NCBI RefSeq assembly: GCF_017916475.1
Contig: NZ_JAFMTB010000002.1
Location: 434,001 to 498,000, forward strand
DNA length: 64,000 nt
Reading direction: 5' to 3'
Source: Patulibacter sp. SYSU D01012
GTDB lineage: Bacteria > Actinomycetota > Thermoleophilia > Solirubrobacterales > Solirubrobacteraceae
In this document: positions 60,479 to 64,000 of the stretch, in pieces
Layout of the letters: the number at the start of each line of letters is the position of its first letter
Numbering within the stretch: position 1 is the stretch's first letter
Position numbers and translations under genes: made by a program
The notes under the pieces: model-generated
Told to the model about the DNA's origin: nothing
The model's input: only the letters and a program-made list of their open reading frames with translations
The model's database searches: none

Positions 60479-60672
60479 GCCAGCGATACCTGCGGGCCGC
60501 GCGCTTCTCTCCCCCGCCGTTGTGCCGGAACCGTGCCGCCTTCGTGACCGAGGTCGTCGGACCGGGCCGGGATCCCGTCCCGCCCCCCACCGGCCGAGGC
60601 GATCGCGCGCCCCGGCCGCCCCCGGGGACCGGACAGGCGCCCATGCCCGGCCCGGCGCGAGCGCGCCGCCGC

Positions 60673-62667
60673 TCAGCCGGCCGGCGCGACCGCGCCCCGC
60701 GCGGCGCCCCGCACCTCGGGGCCGCTCGTCCCCGCCTCGCCCGCCAGCAGGTCCCGCAGCCGCGTCAGCGCCCGCTCGGTCGCCGGATACCCCTCCAGCG
60801 TCGGCAGCGGTACCCACGCCGGGGCGCGGTGGCCCTCGGCGATGTGCGCGAGCGCGTCGAGGGCGGCGTCGAGGGCCGGCAGCTGCGCCCGGACGGCGGG
60901 CGTCTCGTCCGCCGTCGCGGGGAAGGCCATCACCGCGTGCGCCAGGCGCTGCACCGCGGCCGTCGCGGGCCAGCGCTCGTCGGCCGTCCGGCTGGACAGC
61001 ACCAGGTCGCCGACCGCGTCCTCGTGGACGGCCTGCAGGTTGAGCAGCGCCGTGTGGAGCGTGCGGCGGGAGCGGCGCACGAGGGCGCTCGACGGCGCCT
61101 CGGCCCGCGTGAGCGCGGCGTGCAGCACGTCGCGGGCGGCCTCGATCACCGCGCCCTGGGCGGCGCCGAGCTGGGTGGCGGCGGACCGCGGCCACAGCAG
61201 GCGCCGCGCCGCCAGGCCCACCGCGCAGCCCAGGAGCGTGTCGACCACGCGCGCGCCGACGAGCGAGCCCGCCGGCGTGCCGGGCAGGCCCAGGTCGACG
61301 ATGAGGAGGGCGATCGGGGTGGCGAAGACCGTCGCCACCCCGTACGCGGTGAAGAGCGTCGCCTGCATCAGCGTCTGGCAGACCGCGAGGGCGAGCACCA
61401 CCATGCCGGCGGTCGGGTCGAGCGCCAGGACGGCGGCGGCCACCCCCACGCCCACGATCGTTCCCGCGGCGCGCTGCACGGTCCGCTCGAGCGTGAGCGT
61501 CACGTTCGACGCCTGCATGACCGCCGACGTCGTCAGGCCCACCCAGATGCCGCGCTGCTCGTCGATGAGCAGCCCGACCGCGGTGCCGACGGCCACGCCG
61601 ACGCCGATCCGCAGCGCGGTGGCCCGCACGAGGGAGCCCCGCCGGAGCGCGCGCCGCAGCACCGCCACGCGCCGGCGGTGCAGGCGCCGGGTGCCGAAGG
61701 GGACGAGCGTGGCCTGCAGCCCCCGCGCCGGGTCGGCGACGGCGACGAGCCGGTGCATCATCCGCGCGAAGCGGTCGCCGTGCATCGTCCCGACCGTCTC
61801 GTCCGGCAGCGGGACGTCGGCCGCCGCGGGCGGGTCGGTGAGCGACGCCTCGACGCGCCGGACGGCCCGCGCCCACCCCGGGTCGAGCCGGTCGGCGTCG
61901 CGCAGCACCAGGCCGAGCGCGGCGTCGAGCACCGCCTCGCCCGCTACGGCGATCGTCACCAGGCGGTCCTGGTCGCGGCGCGACCGGCCCGCGCGGGTCA
62001 GCACGGTCCGGGCGTGCTCGGCGGCGAAGAGGACGTCGTGGCGGGCCGCCGGGGCGTCCTCGGTCCCCACCGCGCCCAGCAGCTGGGCCAGGCGGACGAG
62101 GAAGCGCCGCACGGCGTCCTCCTCGGGCCCGCGCGGGCGGTGCAGCAGCGCGGCCATCGCGATCGCGGTGACGATCGCGGCGCCGAGCAGGACGAGCGCG
62201 GCGCGCTCGGGCACCGCGGACAGCCCGCCGCCGTACTGCGTCGATGCGAGGAACGAGAGGACGATGACGAACTCGCGCGGCTTGCCGACGTCCCAGGCGA
62301 TGCCCAGGAGCGCCGCGGTGCCCGCCACCAGGCCGGCGCCGACGACCGTCGCGACGGCGGATCCGCCCACGACGGTGCCCAGGCTGACGACGAGGACGAG
62401 CCCCAGGCCGGCCGACACCAGGACGCGCAGCCGTCGGCGCACCGGCTCGTCGCGCGCGTAGATCGCCGCGAAGGCGCCCTGCGTGGCCACCGCACCCTCG
62501 TGCGGGTGGCCCAGCAGGACGAGGAGCAGCAGCGGAGTGACGAACGAGACGCCGATCCGCGCCGCGGTGACGCGCGCCGCCCACGCCGCCTGGGCGACGG
62601 AGCGGGCCCGATGCGGCAGGCGCCGCAGCGCCGGGCGTGGGCGTGCTCCGGCGGTGGGGTCGGCCAC
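60673..62667 (-). CDS. FUSC-family membrane protein (aromatic acid exporter-like)
   Basis: 664 residues in two similar halves, each with a cluster of about five membrane helices: residues about 35-175 and about 355-500, separated by and followed by helical cytoplasmic domains. The second cluster has the FUSC marks TALRIGVGVAVGTAVGLLIDEQRGIWVGLTTSAVMQ and ERTVQRAAGTIVGVGV. Such proteins export small acidic compounds or remain uncharacterised. The GTG at 62667 begins five bases after the xseB stop, so it may be transcribed with xseA-xseB. Confidence 0.85.
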   Translation of the reverse strand: MADPTAGARPRPALRRLPHRARSVAQAAWAARVTAARIGVSFVTPLLLLVLLGHPHEGAVATQGAFAAIYARDEPVRRRLRVLVSAGLGLVLVVSLGTVVGGSAVATVVGAGLVAGTAALLGIAWDVGKPREFVIVLSFLASTQYGGGLSAVPERAALVLLGAAIVTAIAMAALLHRPRGPEEDAVRRFLVRLAQLLGAVGTEDAPAARHDVLFAAEHARTVLTRAGRSRRDQDRLVTIAVAGEAVLDAALGLVLRDADRLDPGWARAVRRVEASLTDPPAAADVPLPDETVGTMHGDRFARMMHRLVAVADPARGLQATLVPFGTRRLHRRRVAVLRRALRRGSLVRATALRIGVGVAVGTAVGLLIDEQRGIWVGLTTSAVMQASNVTLTLERTVQRAAGTIVGVGVAAAVLALDPTAGMVVLALAVCQTLMQATLFTAYGVATVFATPIALLIVDLGLPGTPAGSLVGARVVDTLLGCAVGLAARRLLWPRSAATQLGAAQGAVIEAARDVLHAALTRAEAPSSALVRRSRRTLHTALLNLQAVHEDAVGDLVLSSRTADERWPATAAVQRLAHAVMAFPATADETPAVRAQLPALDAALDALAHIAEGHRAPAWVPLPTLEGYPATERALTRLRDLLAGEAGTSGPEVRGAARGAVAPAG

Positions 62668-62672
62668 GCGGG

Positions 62673-63110
62673 TCAGAACGGCAGGTCGTCGTCGCCGAAG
62701 CCGAGCGTCGGCGGCGCGCCGGCCGGCGGGCCGTCCCGACGGCGGGGCCCGGACGGCGGCGGATCCTCGCCGAACAGGCCGTCCCCGGGCGGGGCCGTCG
62801 GCACGCCCGAGACGCCGTTCGACGCGCCGACGCCCGCGCCCGACGGCGCGTCCGGGGCGCCGCTCGGCGCGCCGTCGACGATCCGGAAGCGCGCGGCGCC
62901 CTCCCCCTCGTCGATCGCGCGGACCTCCTGCTCGATCCGGTCCAGGTGCTCGCGCAGCGCGCGCTCCAGGCCCTTGCCCTCGCGCAGCAGCGCGATCAGG
63001 CGCTCCGGGGCCATCGCGGCGTCGGCGCCGAGCTCGGCCGCGACCTGCTGCAGGCGCTCGTAGGCGGCGCCGAAGGACAGCTCGACGGGGGCATCGGTCT
63101 CGGGGCTCAT
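62673..63110 (-). CDS. xseB: Exonuclease VII small subunit with SSB-like C-terminal tail
   Basis: 145 residues, about twice the normal ~75. Residues about 10-70 are the XseB helical hairpin (LSFGAAYERLQQVAAELG, then LIALLREGKGLERALREHLDRIEQEVRAI). Residues about 72-136 are a disordered Gly/Pro/Ala/Ser linker, and the protein ends GFGDDDLPF. This ending matches the acidic C-terminal tip of bacterial SSB (DDDIPF in E. coli, DDDLPF in Bacillus subtilis), which docks many DNA repair enzymes. XseB wraps XseA to form exonuclease VII. The ATG at 63110 overlaps the xseA stop (ATGA). Confidence 0.85.
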   Translation of the reverse strand: MSPETDAPVELSFGAAYERLQQVAAELGADAAMAPERLIALLREGKGLERALREHLDRIEQEVRAIDEGEGAARFRIVDGAPSGAPDAPSGAGVGASNGVSGVPTAPPGDGLFGEDPPPSGPRRRDGPPAGAPPTLGFGDDDLPF

Positions 63111-64000
63111 GCGGGCTCCTCGTCGGGACGGTCGGACGCCGGGGCGTCCTCGGGGTGCAGCGCGGTGATCGTGGCGTCGGCGGTGCCGTCCTGCAGCTGC
63201 AGGGCGACCGCCTCGCCGGGGCGCAGGTCGGCGACGTGCCGGACGACGCGGCCGTCGTCCCCCAGCGCCGCGATCCAGCCGCGGCGGCGCGGGTCGGCGG
63301 CGTCGAGCAGACGGGCGTGCTCCTCGACCCCGCGGCGCAGCGTCGCGGCCGCCCGGTCCGCGAGCGCCCCGACGGGCCGGGCGTCCAGCGTGTGCCGCAC
63401 CTGCGCCGTCTGCGCGCGCACCCGCTCGGGGGCGCGCTCGAGCGCGCGGCAGGCGTCGGTCAGCTCGCCGTGCATCCCGCGCAGGAACCCCTGGGCGCGC
63501 CCGTCGACCGTCCGGCCCGCGGCGTGGACGGCGGCGCGGTAGCGCTCCAGGCGCCCGCGGCCGTGCAGCGCGTGGGCGGTGGCATCCAGCCCCCGCCGCA
63601 GCGCCTCCGGGGCGCGAGCCGCCCGGTCGAGCGCCGCGGCGGCGTGGTCGACCTCGCGCAGCAGCTCGCGGCGATCGGGGACGACGCGCTCGGCCGCGTG
63701 GCGGGGCACGAACGCAGCGTGGGTGACGTGGTTGCAGACGGGGTTGTTGTCGGTGTGCCCGATCGCGGTGAGGACCGGCGTGGCGATCGCGCGGATCGCC
63801 CGGCACAGCCGCTCGTCGTCGAAGCACGCCAGGTCCTGCACCGACCCGCCGCCGCGCGCGACGACGATGACGTCCACGCGTGGGTCGCCGTCGAGGCGCG
63901 CGAGCCGGTCGACGATCTCGCCCGGCGCCGCGACCCCCTGCACCCGGCAGCACGCGGTGATCACCGGCACCGCGGGGAAGCGGTCGCGCAGGCCGCGGAT
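63107..64000 (-). CDS. xseA: Exonuclease VII large subunit, C-terminal part, altered active-site motif
   Basis: 297 residues are in the window; the N-terminal OB-fold part lies beyond base 64000. RFPAVPVITACCRVQG, DVIVVARGGGSVQDLACFDDE and a long helical region identify XseA, and xseB follows directly. In the usual protein the next segment reads GHE(T/P)D...D..AD with conserved acidic residues. Here it reads AIGHTDNNPVCNHVTHAAF, so the histidine is kept but the aligned Asp positions are Asn, Asn and His, with one Asp shifted by a residue. The enzyme may be inactive, or may use another metal geometry. The C-terminal 60 residues are ordinary. Confidence 0.85.
   Translation of the reverse strand: MRGLRDRFPAVPVITACCRVQGVAAPGEIVDRLARLDGDPRVDVIVVARGGGSVQDLACFDDERLCRAIRAIATPVLTAIGHTDNNPVCNHVTHAAFVPRHAAERVVPDRRELLREVDHAAAALDRAARAPEALRRGLDATAHALHGRGRLERYRAAVHAAGRTVDGRAQGFLRGMHGELTDACRALERAPERVRAQTAQVRHTLDARPVGALADRAAATLRRGVEEHARLLDAADPRRRGWIAALGDDGRVVRHVADLRPGEAVALQLQDGTADATITALHPEDAPASDRPDEEPA

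Noticed and set aside
1-64000. tRNA, rRNA, insertion sequence or phage attachment site
   Set aside because: Intergenic gaps were read for cloverleaf pairs, CCA ends, transposase motifs and terminal repeats; none was seen.

Overview
The window is about 74% G+C by eye, with dense, mostly leftward operons, many GTG starts and many 4-base ATGA/GTGA gene junctions. It looks like a piece of the chromosome of a high-GC actinobacterium of the Thermoleophilia/Solirubrobacterales type (Patulibacter/Conexibacter-like). The main lineage clues are the collagen-like secreted protein with a 'TGRxVRNxSLTAADL'-type lead-in, the DUF3352 lipoprotein, the meso-DAP type MurE and a division cluster without ftsA. 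There are no rRNA or tRNA genes, insertion sequences, phage genes or CRISPR arrays.

Layout from left to right: (1) a fragment of a possible MBL-fold gene, then a HAD phosphomutase and GH65 disaccharide phosphorylase pair; (2) iron handling: a HugZ-like/DUF2470 protein and the EfeUOB ferrous iron importer; (3) a small membrane protein and a PLP aminotransferase; (4) a collagen-like protein coupled to a sedolisin (S53) protease; (5) the sulfate importer cysP-cysT-cysW-cysA; (6) scpA-scpB followed by a macro-like/SIR2 fusion gene; (7) a DUF6328 membrane protein, trpS and a tandem universal stress protein; (8) the glycine cleavage operon gcvT-gcvH-gcvPA-gcvPB plus an SRPBCC gene; (9) the dcw division/cell-wall cluster from ftsZ (27.8 kb) to mraZ (47.0 kb), split between murG and murC by a five-gene cassette of DUF4242, acyl-CoA-dehydrogenase-like and ABC importer genes; (10) a cupin/TPR protein, a large BTAD/AAA regulator, an alpha/beta hydrolase, a DUF3352 lipoprotein and an FKBP isomerase; (11) a two-component pair fused into an operon with cpaB-tadA-tadB-tadC; (12) a FUSC-family membrane protein and the exonuclease VII genes xseB and xseA (xseA cut by the window edge).

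How the parts work together: the dcw genes make lipid II and the septum, mraZ lies beside a recognisable MraZ operator, and the inserted cassette has its own predicted promoter and runs straight into murC. EfeUOB plus the HugZ-like protein form an iron/heme block. The cys genes form one transcription unit with a striking operator at the predicted start site. A repeated promoter design, a TANNNT hexamer 6-7 bases before the start codon, occurs at eight transcription-unit starts and suggests that leaderless mRNAs are common here.

The most unusual observations are an exonuclease VII small subunit that carries an SSB-like C-terminal tail ending in DDDLPF, its partner XseA with the usual acidic active-site motif altered, the macro-like/SIR2 gene sitting in the condensin (scpAB) operon, and the ABC cassette inside the dcw cluster. 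All functional statements come from reading motifs by eye; no database search was run.
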